25,548 bases of DNA from Bacillota bacterium (GTDB lineage Bacteria; Bacillota; Clostridia; Lachnospirales; Lachnospiraceae), in NCBI GenBank assembly GCA_023443225.1, contig JAEZVF010000037.1, forward strand, positions 1 to 25,548, written 5' to 3'. Below are positions 14,414 through 22,293 of this stretch, in pieces (position 1 is the first letter of the stretch; every line of letters begins with the position of its first letter). Made by a program: the position numbers and the translations under genes. Below the pieces are notes generated by a model. That model did no database searches. It was not told the origin of the DNA and saw only the letters and a list, made by a program, of their open reading frames with translations.

Positions 14414-15200
14414 ACATAACAGATAAGATCTGAATGGCACTATCTTTGACTATGATTTCAAAATGTTCCTGATAATGATATGGACTAGCGTAGGTAGTAC
14501 GTTCTGGTTTGCCGTATTCGGAAGCAATGTTACAAATTTTATTAAATTCCTCCGGGGTATGATCAGACTTGCTAATTACCAAATAATACATGGAATTTAC
14601 AGGGTTTTTATATAAGCTGTTTATGCCTTTATAATAAGTAAAAAGTATACTGGATAATTTAATTACCTCGTTCAGGCTATGGAAAGAATACACCTTAAGT
14701 AAATTAGTCTGAATGGAAACACTCTTTTGAGATGAAGGCTCGTTCTGTTCTTCTGCATTTGGAGAAAGGACCTCTACGAGAGGAACGAATTCCTCTTTGT
14801 TGTCATCGCCTGAATCAAGTAATTCATCCATTTGACCGAAAGAGTTGAGTATTTCATCAGCATAGGAATCGTCTTCCATATCTGCATCAAATGCATCTTC
14901 CTCACTATCTGCATCTGGTGAGAATTTAGAAAAACGAGTATCCAATTCATCCGGATCCTCCACCTTGGTAATTACTAGAATCAAACATTCGGAAGAAACC
15001 GGTATTGCTTCAATCATAAGAGGGATATCTTCTGCTTCAAACCCGAATTCATAATTTGCTTGCTGCATCATATCTCGAAATAAGGCCTTTGCTTTTTCGC
15101 TTCCGTAAGCGAGTTCACTAATACGCAATTCACGATCCACTAAATCATCTCTGCTTAAAGTACAGCGAATTTGATTATCGCTAATTTTCTCAATCTTCAT
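14412..15200 (-). CDS. mecA: Adaptor protein MecA
   Basis: A 262-residue adaptor that delivers substrates to the ClpC unfoldase for degradation. The N-terminal substrate-binding domain is typical: MKIEKISDNQIRCTLSRDDL, then ELAYGSEKAKALFRDMMQQA and FEAEDIPLMIEAIPVSSECL. A long acidic linker (about 95-160, rich in D, E, S) follows, then the ClpC-binding C-terminal domain with VYSFHSLNEVIKLSS, NPVNSMYYLVISK and the late YGKPERTTYASPYHYQEH. An upstream in-frame ATG at 15239 would add 13 residues, but AAAGGATG before 15200 and family alignment support 15200. The C-terminus overlaps the shared terminator. Note that this is the ClpC adaptor, not the unrelated penicillin-binding protein MecA of MRSA. 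Confidence 0.93.
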   Translation of the reverse strand: MKIEKISDNQIRCTLSRDDLVDRELRISELAYGSEKAKALFRDMMQQANYEFGFEAEDIPLMIEAIPVSSECLILVITKVEDPDELDTRFSKFSPDADSEEDAFDADMEDDSYADEILNSFGQMDELLDSGDDNKEEFVPLVEVLSPNAEEQNEPSSQKSVSIQTNLLKVYSFHSLNEVIKLSSILFTYYKGINSLYKNPVNSMYYLVISKSDHTPEEFNKICNIASEYGKPERTTYASPYHYQEHFEIIVKDSAIQILSVM

Positions 15201-15549
15201 AGAATCACATCCTTTTCTATGTGCTGGCCTGTAATACAATCAATAAAGTGCGACAACATTTGGGCGAAAAATGCGGTGCCTATGTTGTAAACAAAGTATA
15301 ATTTAAATATGAACTAAAGTCAATCATATTATTTGTGAAAGATTTCTTAAATACTTACGGATTTATCTATAAAATGACACCTGAATATTGAGCAATATTT
15401 ACAATTATTTTAAAAAAGTTCAGTGAATCAATCATATTGAAATCGATTGATAAAATGTAAAAAATTAGATATAATGAATTGTAGGATTACTTGATGTAGT
15501 ATTAAGATATGCAGGATTATTCTGATTGATTCTGATAGGAAAGGAGAAA
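15201..15549. promoter_or_regulatory. Divergent intergenic region with kinase promoter
   Basis: For the kinase gene: TTGATA at 15447-15452, 17-base spacer, TATAAT at 15470-15475. For mecA no clear promoter was picked. An inverted repeat CAACAT/ATGTTG (near 15254-15287) with a GC-richer interior may be a leader hairpin of mecA. No gene is seen in this stretch. Confidence 0.5.
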
Positions 15550-16947
15550 ATGGAAAACCGGATTTGGTTACAAAAATACCGAATTATCCGAACGTTAGGA
15601 AAAGGGGGAAGCTCTACTGTATATTTAGCAGAGCATATCAGATTAAAAACCCTTAGAGCCATTAAGCAAATAAGCAAGAACAACGTTCTACACGATCAAT
15701 TAATTCGTGAAGCTTATATCTTAAAAAATCTGAAGCACTCTTGCATACCGATTATCTATGATTTAGAGGAGGACGCGCACAACTCCTATATTATAGAACA
15801 GTATATAGAGGGTGAATCTTTAACGGTGTATCGACAGAAATGTGAACACCTTTCAGAACATCTAATTATCAATATTGCAGTCCAGATTTGCGATTTATTC
15901 AATTATCTGTATTCTGCAGATAACCCTATACTTTATTTAGATTTAAAACCAGATAACATTATGATAGCGGATAAGGTTGTCAAATTGATTGATTTTGGAG
16001 CCTCAAGCTACATAAGTCAATTAAAAGATAGACCATATTCACTAGGTACAAAAGGCTTTGCGGCCCCAGAGCTTTATAGCAGCCGTTTGCCAGATGAACG
16101 AACTGACGTCTATGGTATTGGCACATTACTTTATTATATGATTATGGGTAAAAGCTATGACATAGAAGTATCCAATTGCTGCAATGGGAAGAAGAACAAA
16201 TTGCCTTGTTCGCGACGACTTCAAAAAATAATAGAGCGTAGTCTTAGAATTTCACCACTATTTCGTTATCCGACTGTTATGGTTTTAAAAAAAGATTTAT
16301 TAGAATTAATTCAGAAAAAGGCATTAAAAAGCACCTTATCAGGTAAATCCTTATGTTTCGCTGTTGCTGGTACTCAACACAGAATTGGAACCACGCATCT
16401 TGCTCTTCTTTTAACATCCTATTTCAATTATTCAGGCCATAAGGGGATTTATATTGAGAAAAATAACTCTGCTCATATATCCAAGATTATAAAACAATAT
16501 CCAAATATAAAAAATGTAGATGGCATATACCAATTATTTAATTGTAATGTATTACTTACAAGTCCGTGTCAGTTATATACAGGACTGCCTGAGGATATAA
16601 TGGATTACAAAATCAAAGTATTGGATTATGGTTGCTTACAGGAGGATAATGTAGAAGAGTTTAAAAAGGCAGATATTAAACTTCTAGTAGCAGGTGCAAA
16701 GGAATGGGAAGTAGAGGCGACAGAAACTGCTTTAAGGCTGTTGAAAGGAATTCAAGAAGTAAAATACCTGTTTAATTTTACGAATGGTCAACAGTTTCAG
16801 AAAGCAGCAAAGTTTATGGACAAACTTCCCTGTTATCGGATTCCATATGAAACAAATCCATTTCAATGGAAGAAGAATCATTATCTTGAGGATTTTGTAA
16901 AGAAATTGATCAGTCATCCTTATTATCACGATATCGCAGGTGAATAA
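15550..16947 (+). CDS. Hanks-type Ser/Thr kinase fused to a degenerate MinD/ParA-like domain
   Basis: A 465-residue cytoplasmic protein. Kinase domain about 9-255: glycine loop GKGGSSTVYLAE (17-28), Lys39 in AIKQ, catalytic loop LDLKPDN with Asp131, Lys133 and Asn136 (the HRD Arg is Leu, so a non-RD kinase), DFG 148-150, APE 172-174. All catalytic residues are present. There is no transmembrane helix and no PASTA domain, unlike PrkC. Residues about 265-465 resemble a MinD/ParA/CpaE-type ATPase: strand FAVAG, loop GTQHRIGTTHLA (274-285) where the P-loop lysines are missing, and a Walker-B-like VLDYG. ATP binding by this half is doubtful. The tail IPYETNPF...FVKKLI matches the next gene's tail. 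Start ATG 15550 follows AGGAAAGGAG; a TTG at 15526 is less likely. Nothing here shows the substrate. Confidence 0.85.
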   Translation: MENRIWLQKYRIIRTLGKGGSSTVYLAEHIRLKTLRAIKQISKNNVLHDQLIREAYILKNLKHSCIPIIYDLEEDAHNSYIIEQYIEGESLTVYRQKCEHLSEHLIINIAVQICDLFNYLYSADNPILYLDLKPDNIMIADKVVKLIDFGASSYISQLKDRPYSLGTKGFAAPELYSSRLPDERTDVYGIGTLLYYMIMGKSYDIEVSNCCNGKKNKLPCSRRLQKIIERSLRISPLFRYPTVMVLKKDLLELIQKKALKSTLSGKSLCFAVAGTQHRIGTTHLALLLTSYFNYSGHKGIYIEKNNSAHISKIIKQYPNIKNVDGIYQLFNCNVLLTSPCQLYTGLPEDIMDYKIKVLDYGCLQEDNVEEFKKADIKLLVAGAKEWEVEATETALRLLKGIQEVKYLFNFTNGQQFQKAAKFMDKLPCYRIPYETNPFQWKKNHYLEDFVKKLISHPYYHDIAGE

Positions 16948-16956
16948 ATATGTTCC

Positions 16957-17604
16957 ATGCAGAAAGAGGGTTCCGTGCAGAAGTCACCAATATTATATAA
17001 AAAACTTACCAATATGGCAGCACATCAGGGAAAGCTGGTAATTGGGATTTTAGGCACCCATAAGGGGTGCGGAGTAACCCATCTTGGGATTATGCTGGCA
17101 CATTATTTAAGCGATTATATGGGATATAGGACGGCTTTATTGGAATGCTATCCGCAGAAAGATATACAACAACTTCAAAATTATATCTATCAGGATGATG
17201 TTGCAGCCAAGGAACTGGAGGTATTTAAGATACAGCATGTAAGTTATCATCGTAATGTGAAAGAACAGAATTTGCCGGAAGTGATTGGTGGTGAATATGA
17301 CGGTGTGATACTGGATCTTGGAAGTGACTTTGCTCGAAATAGGAATGAATTCTTACGTTGTGACAAGAGGATAGTAGTAAGTAGCTTATCTGCATGGAAA
17401 CGCCATGAATTGGACCAATTTATTAAGAACAGTAGTTATATTAAGTCAAGCAGTCAATGGATTTATATGACGCCTTTTAGTCAGAATCGAGATATAAAAG
17501 AAGCATCCAGGGACTTTCATCGAGAGATCTATGGAATTCCTTATGAAGCTGATCCATTTACAATTTCAAAAAGTTCCTTACAACTGTTTCAAAAGCTAAT
17601 TTAA
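16957..17604 (+). CDS. Stand-alone MinD/ParA/CpaE-like protein with variant P-loop
   Basis: A 215-residue protein beginning nine bases after the kinase stop, so almost certainly co-transcribed. After a short lead, LVIGILGTHKGCGVTHLGIML (quoted in parts: LVIGILG, THKGCGVTHL) is a deviant Walker A in which the signature Lys36 remains but the second Lys is Val40. VILDLGSDF is Walker-B-like. The ending IPYEADPF...LFQKLI matches the end of the upstream kinase fusion, and the loops align (GTxxxxGxTHLxxxL), so the two domains are paralogous. The start region holds a direct repeat, GTTCCATGCAGAA then GTTCCGTGCAGAA 18 bases on, giving ATG 16957 and in-frame GTG 16975 as competing starts; neither has a strong ribosome site. 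Function unknown; partner or positioning factor for the kinase is an inference. Confidence 0.75.
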   Translation: MQKEGSVQKSPILYKKLTNMAAHQGKLVIGILGTHKGCGVTHLGIMLAHYLSDYMGYRTALLECYPQKDIQQLQNYIYQDDVAAKELEVFKIQHVSYHRNVKEQNLPEVIGGEYDGVILDLGSDFARNRNEFLRCDKRIVVSSLSAWKRHELDQFIKNSSYIKSSSQWIYMTPFSQNRDIKEASRDFHREIYGIPYEADPFTISKSSLQLFQKLI

Positions 17605-18038
17605 CAGGATATGACAATAAGGATGTTGAAGGATATCTATAACATATCACAAAATACCTTCTTATCCGAATGGTAAAAGTAATGAAGAGTAATACTAAGT
17701 AGTAAAAAGAATAAGCCTGTATCTCTTCTCCCAACATTCTATATTAGAATAGACCCTAAGTTATATTTAGCGAATGAAACCAAGGTAATTCTATCATATC
17801 ATAACAGGCCGTGGCTTTATCGTATCCTCAATACACCGCTGTGAACATGTTACAGGTATGATAGAATTATCTTAATGATGAGTATGTTTATACATCATTA
17901 TTCCAATGATAGCCTAAACTAGATTTATGACACCCAACCGAATAATAATTTGAAAATAGTCGATTTTAGTAATGACGATATCTAATTTCAATGTTATAAT
18001 AATGTTAAAACGGTGATGGAAGATTGGTAGGAGGTAAT
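17605..18038. other. Gene-free region of about 430 bases with a structured element and a promoter
   Basis: No coding frame is convincing. It holds the long-stem element at 17782-17873 and, near its right end, ATGACG (17972-17977), 17-base spacer and TATAAT (17995-18000, extended by TG at 17992-17993), the likely promoter of the GH18 gene. No clear intrinsic terminator for the kinase operon was found. Confidence 0.5.
17782..17873. ncRNA. 92-base structured element with 17-bp stem, possible non-coding RNA
   Basis: Bases 17782-17798 pair with 17857-17873 over 17 bp with a single G-U. An inner TAACA (17802-17806) can pair with TGTTA (17848-17852). The enclosed loop is more GC-rich than the surroundings (GGCCGTGG, CACCGCTG). 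The element is symmetric enough to be a DNA palindrome or mobile hairpin as well as RNA. I do not recognise it as a known riboswitch. Strand is not determined. Confidence 0.4.
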
Positions 18039-19742
18039 ATGGACAGAAGGATGAAGCAGGCAATCATTGGTACTGGCGTTGCTTTCGTAGCTATTATGAT
18101 TATCATTGCAGCAGTCATTATTAAAAAAATAACACCAAGTGACAAGGTGATGAATTTAACAGAATATTATCAGGTTAATAAAGGTGAAGTTCTGGTTATA
18201 ATGCAAGATCATATCTATGAACAACGGGCAATTCTGGAAGATGGCACCATATACTTAGATTATGATACTATTATAGAAAAATTTAATAAGAGATTTTACT
18301 GGGATGCCAATGAGAATATATTAAGCTATACAACGCCAACAGAGATCATAAAAGCAGAACTAGATAGCAAAGTATATTATGTAAATAAAAGTAAAGAACA
18401 AAAAGATTATGTTGTTGTAAAATCTAAGGGAGAAAAGGTATACGTTGCAATTGATTATGTAAACCAATACTCCGATATGCAATATGAATTTTATGAGACA
18501 CCAAACAGAATTGTAATTCATTATAATTGGGGTGATTTTTTATTCACCAAAGTAAAAAAGCCAACGCAACTACGTTATGAACCAAGCATTAAAAGTGATA
18601 TACTGCTAGAGTTAACACAAGGTGAAAAGTTGGGATATGTAGATACCAATGAGGTTGTCGAAGGTGGATTCAGTAAGGTAATGACGGTAGATGGTATTAT
18701 AGGATATGTAAAGAATAAGTATGTGGAAGAATCCTATTATGATACCATAGAAAGCAGTTATAAAGCGCCGGAGTATACACATATATCGAAAGCCGGATCT
18801 ATCAATATGGTATGGCATCAGGTAACCAATAGAGATGCAAATGACAATTTAATTAACTTGTTTGAAAGTACAAAAGGGGTTACCGTAATATCTCCAACTT
18901 GGTTCAAAGTGGAGAATAATGAGGGTGCAATTTCATCCTTGGCCGATGAGACTTATATCGAGCGTGCGCATTCACGTGAGCTTGAAGTCTGGGCTTTAAT
19001 TGATGATTTTAGCCCGGAAGTAGACATGTATGAATTGCTTTCCTATACCTCCAGAAGAGAAAAATTGATTAATGAATTAATTGCAGAGGTAATTAAGTAT
19101 AATATAGATGGAATCAACATCGACTTTGAAAAAATATCATTAGAAGCTGGAAAACACTATATTCAGTTTATTCGTGAATTATCCGTAAAATGTAGAAATA
19201 ATGGAATTGTATTATCAATAGATAACTATGTTCCCACAGAGTATTCCGCTTATTATAATAGAGAAGAACAGGGAATCGTTGCTGATTATGTGATTATTAT
19301 GGCATATGATGAGCATACAAATTCTTCTGGAGTCAGCGGATCAGTAGCTTCTCTTGGTTTTGTACGAAACGCAATTGAGAAAACCCTGACCATGGTTCCT
19401 AAGGAAAGAACGATTATTGGGATTCCTTTTTATACAAGGCTCTGGAAAGAAGTTACGAAAGGAGGTAACACAGAAATTACTTCCGAAGCTTATAGTATGA
19501 CTAATGCTGCAAATGTCTTGAGTGATAACAGTGTTGAGTTGAAATGGGATGAGGATGCAGGACAGCATTATGGAGAATATGTAGTAGATGATGCAACATA
19601 TAAGATGTGGCTAGAGGATGAAGCATCCATAGAAGCAAAGATGAAGCTAATCGGACAAGCAGATGTAGCGGGTATAGCGGGATGGAAGCTTGGACTGGAA
19701 AAAGCAAAAGTGTGGGATGTTATCATTAAATATCTAAATTAA
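18039..19742 (+). CDS. Membrane-anchored SH3b / GH18 glycosidase (SleL/YaaH-like)
   Basis: A 567-residue protein. One N-terminal membrane helix (about 7-28, no signal cleavage evident) anchors an outer part. Residues about 38-160 resemble a stalk domain (copper amine oxidase N-terminal type), about 168-235 are an SH3b wall-binding domain (TQLRYEPSIKSDILLELTQG, GIIGYVKNKYVEES), and about 250-565 a GH18 barrel with the catalytic DGINIDFE at 357-364 (acid Glu364), plus VIIMAYDEH and a late AGIAGWKLGLEK. GH18 proteins of this build in spore formers cleave N-acetylglucosaminyl bonds in cortex peptidoglycan. ATG 18039 has AGGAGG at 18029-18034. Its downstream neighbour is cwlD, which fits a cell-wall role. 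Exact substrate is inferred. Confidence 0.88.
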   Translation: MDRRMKQAIIGTGVAFVAIMIIIAAVIIKKITPSDKVMNLTEYYQVNKGEVLVIMQDHIYEQRAILEDGTIYLDYDTIIEKFNKRFYWDANENILSYTTPTEIIKAELDSKVYYVNKSKEQKDYVVVKSKGEKVYVAIDYVNQYSDMQYEFYETPNRIVIHYNWGDFLFTKVKKPTQLRYEPSIKSDILLELTQGEKLGYVDTNEVVEGGFSKVMTVDGIIGYVKNKYVEESYYDTIESSYKAPEYTHISKAGSINMVWHQVTNRDANDNLINLFESTKGVTVISPTWFKVENNEGAISSLADETYIERAHSRELEVWALIDDFSPEVDMYELLSYTSRREKLINELIAEVIKYNIDGINIDFEKISLEAGKHYIQFIRELSVKCRNNGIVLSIDNYVPTEYSAYYNREEQGIVADYVIIMAYDEHTNSSGVSGSVASLGFVRNAIEKTLTMVPKERTIIGIPFYTRLWKEVTKGGNTEITSEAYSMTNAANVLSDNSVELKWDEDAGQHYGEYVVDDATYKMWLEDEASIEAKMKLIGQADVAGIAGWKLGLEKAKVWDVIIKYLN

Positions 19743-19804
19743 ATAATAGAGTTCCTTTACCTTTCATAGAATATAGTAACATTAAGAAATGAGTGCTATC
19801 ATCT

Positions 19805-20530
19805 ATGAAAGGTTTTTTTTTAAAGAAATATTTTAACATTATATTTTTAATCTTAGTAAGCCTATCAATACTTTTACTGAGGAATTCATCTACAAATATA
19901 CTTTGGCAGACTAGTGGCAGTAATTATATGAATCAAAAAGATAAGATTACAATTGTTATTGATGCAGGACATGGAGGTCGAGATCCCGGTAAAATTGGAG
20001 TTAATAATACAAAAGAGAAAGATATTAATTTAAGTATTGCTCTAAAATTGAAAAGCCTTCTGGAACAGAATGACATTAATGTTATTATGACAAGAGTAGA
20101 GGATATAGGTCTATACTCAGAAAGTGATTCAAATAAAAAAGTAGCAGATATGAAAAAACGGGTTGAAATTATTAACAATAGTAATGCTGTAATTGCGATT
20201 AGTATTCATCAAAACAGTTTTACACAGGAAAGTATTTGGGGTGCTCAAGTATTTTATTATGCTGGCTCCAAGCATGGAAAAGATTATGCGAAAATGATGC
20301 AAGATCAATTAATTGTAAGTTTGAAAGATGGTAACAAGAGAGTTGAAAAGGCAAATGATACCTATTATCTCTTAAGGAAGACTGAGTGTCCCTTTGTGAT
20401 TGTAGAGTGTGGGTATTTATCTAATCGAAAAGAATCAGAGTTATTAGTTGACGATACATATCAGCAAAAACTAGCATGGGCAATACATCTTGGAATAATC
20501 TCTTATGTTAATCAATATTTGAAGGAATAG
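19805..20530 (+). CDS. cwlD: N-acetylmuramoyl-L-alanine amidase, CwlD-like
   Basis: A 241-residue Amidase_3 zinc enzyme. It removes peptide side chains from muramic acid; CwlD does this in the spore cortex so that muramic-delta-lactam can form. An N-terminal hydrophobic helix (about 10-26) targets it outside. Zinc ligands appear as IDAGHGGRDPG (His56), KEKDIN (Glu) and AISIHQNSF (His); catalytic Glu is in VIVECGYLSN. The spaced GLYSES...KK...DMKKR pattern is characteristic of CwlD rather than of vegetative amidases. ATG 19805 is preferred, but an in-frame GTG at 19793 is possible and neither has a good ribosome site, which could mean low translation or coupling to the gene 62 bases upstream. 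Confidence 0.9.
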   Translation: MKGFFLKKYFNIIFLILVSLSILLLRNSSTNILWQTSGSNYMNQKDKITIVIDAGHGGRDPGKIGVNNTKEKDINLSIALKLKSLLEQNDINVIMTRVEDIGLYSESDSNKKVADMKKRVEIINNSNAVIAISIHQNSFTQESIWGAQVFYYAGSKHGKDYAKMMQDQLIVSLKDGNKRVEKANDTYYLLRKTECPFVIVECGYLSNRKESELLVDDTYQQKLAWAIHLGIISYVNQYLKE

Positions 20531-20540
20531 CGGTCACTGT

Positions 20541-20580
20541 ATGAAGGGTTGAGGTAAATTAAGGCTCTTCATTCATTTTT
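20541..20580 (+). terminator. Possible terminator after cwlD
   Basis: ATGAAGGG (20541-20548) pairs with CTCTTCAT (20565-20572), one G-U, with a 16-base loop, followed by TCATTTTT. Stability looks modest. Confidence 0.45.
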
Positions 20581-20610
20581 GAAAAAAACATAGCAATAGG
20601 GAAGTTATAG

Positions 20611-20619
20611 TGATATAAT
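20611..20619 (+). promoter_or_regulatory. Extended -10 promoter of sua5-ywlE-rpiB
   Basis: TGATATAAT at 20611-20619. The -35 position (TAGCAA at 20591-20596) is weak, so the extended -10 would carry most of the activity. Confidence 0.4.
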
Positions 20620-20698
20620 AAGCAGTGAACCAAAAATAGAGATAGGTTTGTGGTAGAAATACATTGCCGAAAGATGTAATATGCAAAGGATATTAAAT

Positions 20699-21754
20699 AT
20701 GAGAACTAAAATTATAAAAATAAATCATAATAATTTCTCGATAAATGATTTAGATGAAGCATCACATATACTAAAGAATGGTGGGCTAGTTGCTTTTCCA
20801 ACGGAAACCGTGTATGGACTTGGTGCAGATGGTTTGAACCCGGAAGCCTCGAATAAGATTTATACGGCCAAGGGGAGACCTTCAGATAATCCCTTGATTC
20901 TTCATATTGCTGATTTAAATTCTCTGGAAAAACTGACACATCATTGTCCGGACATTGCAAGGCGATTGGCAAAAGCTTTTTGGCCTGGACCTCTTACAAT
21001 GATATTTCAAAAAAGTAAAATTGTTCCTTATAGTACGACAGGAGGATTGGACACGGTTGCAATACGTATGCCTTCCCATCCCATTGCAAAACAGCTGATT
21101 CGTTCTTCAGGAACATCTGTGGCTGCGCCTAGTGCTAATTTGTCTGGCAGACCAAGTCCAACCAGAGCAGAACATGTAATAGAGGATCTGAATGGAAAAA
21201 TCGAGATGATTATTGATGGTGGGGATGTGGATATCGGTCTAGAGTCCACAATTGTTGATGTAACCGGTCCTGTTCCGACGATATTAAGACCTGGATATAT
21301 AACAGCAGAAATGCTTGAGCATGCAGTTGGTAAGATTGAATATGATCAAGCAATTTTAGCAAAAACGAATGATTTGGGAATTAAACCGAAAGCGCCCGGC
21401 ATGAAATACAGGCATTATGCTCCAAAAGGTGAATTGATAGTTTTTGAAGGTAGCAGTGAAGCTGTTCATAGTGCAATTAATAAATTAGCAAAAGAAAACA
21501 TAACAGCTGGCTATAAGGTAGGTATAATTGCTACAGATGAGACAATTCGCTGTTATCCGGAAGGACTTGTTAAAACAATTGGAACAAGAAAAGATGAAGA
21601 TACGATTGCTAGAGGATTATTTAAAATTCTAAGAGATTTTGATTCTGAAGGTACAGAGTTTATATATTCGGAAAGCTTTGAAAATGGCAAGTTAGGACAG
21701 GCTATCATGAACAGGCTGCTGAAAGCAGCAGGTTATCATATAGAAAAGGTATAG
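20699..21754 (+). CDS. sua5: Threonylcarbamoyl-AMP synthase, Sua5 type
   Basis: A 351-residue enzyme that makes threonylcarbamoyl-AMP from threonine, bicarbonate and ATP for the t6A37 modification of ANN-decoding tRNAs. The YrdC domain (about 10-200) shows GGLVAFPTETVYGLGAD, then IYTAKGRPSDNPLILHI (KxR motif), FWPGPLTMIF and SVAAPSANLSGRPSPT. The linker KAPGMKYRHYAP and a C-terminal Rossmann-like domain (about 225-351) mark the long Sua5/YwlC form, not the short TsaC. ATG 20699 has AAAGGA at 20685-20690 with 8-base spacing; the in-frame ATG at 20681 has none. First gene of a unit whose order matches B. subtilis ywlC-ywlE-ywlF. A hairpin GTGTAAA/TTTACAC (21763-21781) lies between it and the next gene. 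Confidence 0.95.
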   Translation: MRTKIIKINHNNFSINDLDEASHILKNGGLVAFPTETVYGLGADGLNPEASNKIYTAKGRPSDNPLILHIADLNSLEKLTHHCPDIARRLAKAFWPGPLTMIFQKSKIVPYSTTGGLDTVAIRMPSHPIAKQLIRSSGTSVAAPSANLSGRPSPTRAEHVIEDLNGKIEMIIDGGDVDIGLESTIVDVTGPVPTILRPGYITAEMLEHAVGKIEYDQAILAKTNDLGIKPKAPGMKYRHYAPKGELIVFEGSSEAVHSAINKLAKENITAGYKVGIIATDETIRCYPEGLVKTIGTRKDEDTIARGLFKILRDFDSEGTEFIYSESFENGKLGQAIMNRLLKAAGYHIEKV

Positions 21755-21834
21755 TTAATAGAGTGTAAATGAGGTTTACACACCTTGATTCGAGCAGCAT
21801 TTGAATGTGATTTTATTGCTGTGAAGGAGGTAGT

Positions 21835-22293
21835 ATGATTAAATACGAAAAAATAATATTTGTTTGCACCGGTAATACTTGCAGGAGTCCCATGGCTGTG
21901 ACGATATACAAAAGTTTGGAGACAAATAGTGATATTACAGTTATATCAAGGGGATTGGTAGTTTTGTTCTCAGAACCCTCCAATCCGAAAGCAGATACCG
22001 TTTTACAGAGCCATAACTTACAACTGGAAGGACATATTTCTAAAGGATTGAAGAATTCAGATATTGATGAAAACACCCTGATACTTACCATGACTGAAAA
22101 ACAAAAGTTGAGTGTAATAGAAAGTTTTAATTACAAAGATAATGTATATACCATTAAAGAGTTTGTTGGAGAAAATGGGGATGTATTAGATCCATATGGG
22201 GGTACTTTAATTGATTATGAAGAGTGCTACGTTGAACTAGCACGTTTAGTTAAAAAGACAGTTTATAAATTGAACGAGGAGGAAATAGCATGA
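21835..22293 (+). CDS. ywlE: Low-molecular-weight phosphatase, YwlE-type protein arginine phosphatase
   Basis: A 152-residue low-molecular-weight phosphatase. The P-loop is CTGNTCRS at 11-18 (nucleophile Cys11, Arg17), and the general-acid Asp lies in DVLDPYGG (about 119-126). In YwlE the Thr in CTGNTCRS, where LMW tyrosine phosphatases have Ile (CLGNICRS), has been shown to set specificity for phospho-arginine; Thr15 is present here. Arginine phosphorylation marks proteins for ClpC-ClpP in Firmicutes, and a MecA adaptor for ClpC is encoded 6.6 kb away. The kinase McsB is not in the window. AAGGAGG at 21823-21829. Its last four bases overlap the rpiB start (ATGA), so they are coupled. Confidence 0.9.
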   Translation: MIKYEKIIFVCTGNTCRSPMAVTIYKSLETNSDITVISRGLVVLFSEPSNPKADTVLQSHNLQLEGHISKGLKNSDIDENTLILTMTEKQKLSVIESFNYKDNVYTIKEFVGENGDVLDPYGGTLIDYEECYVELARLVKKTVYKLNEEEIA

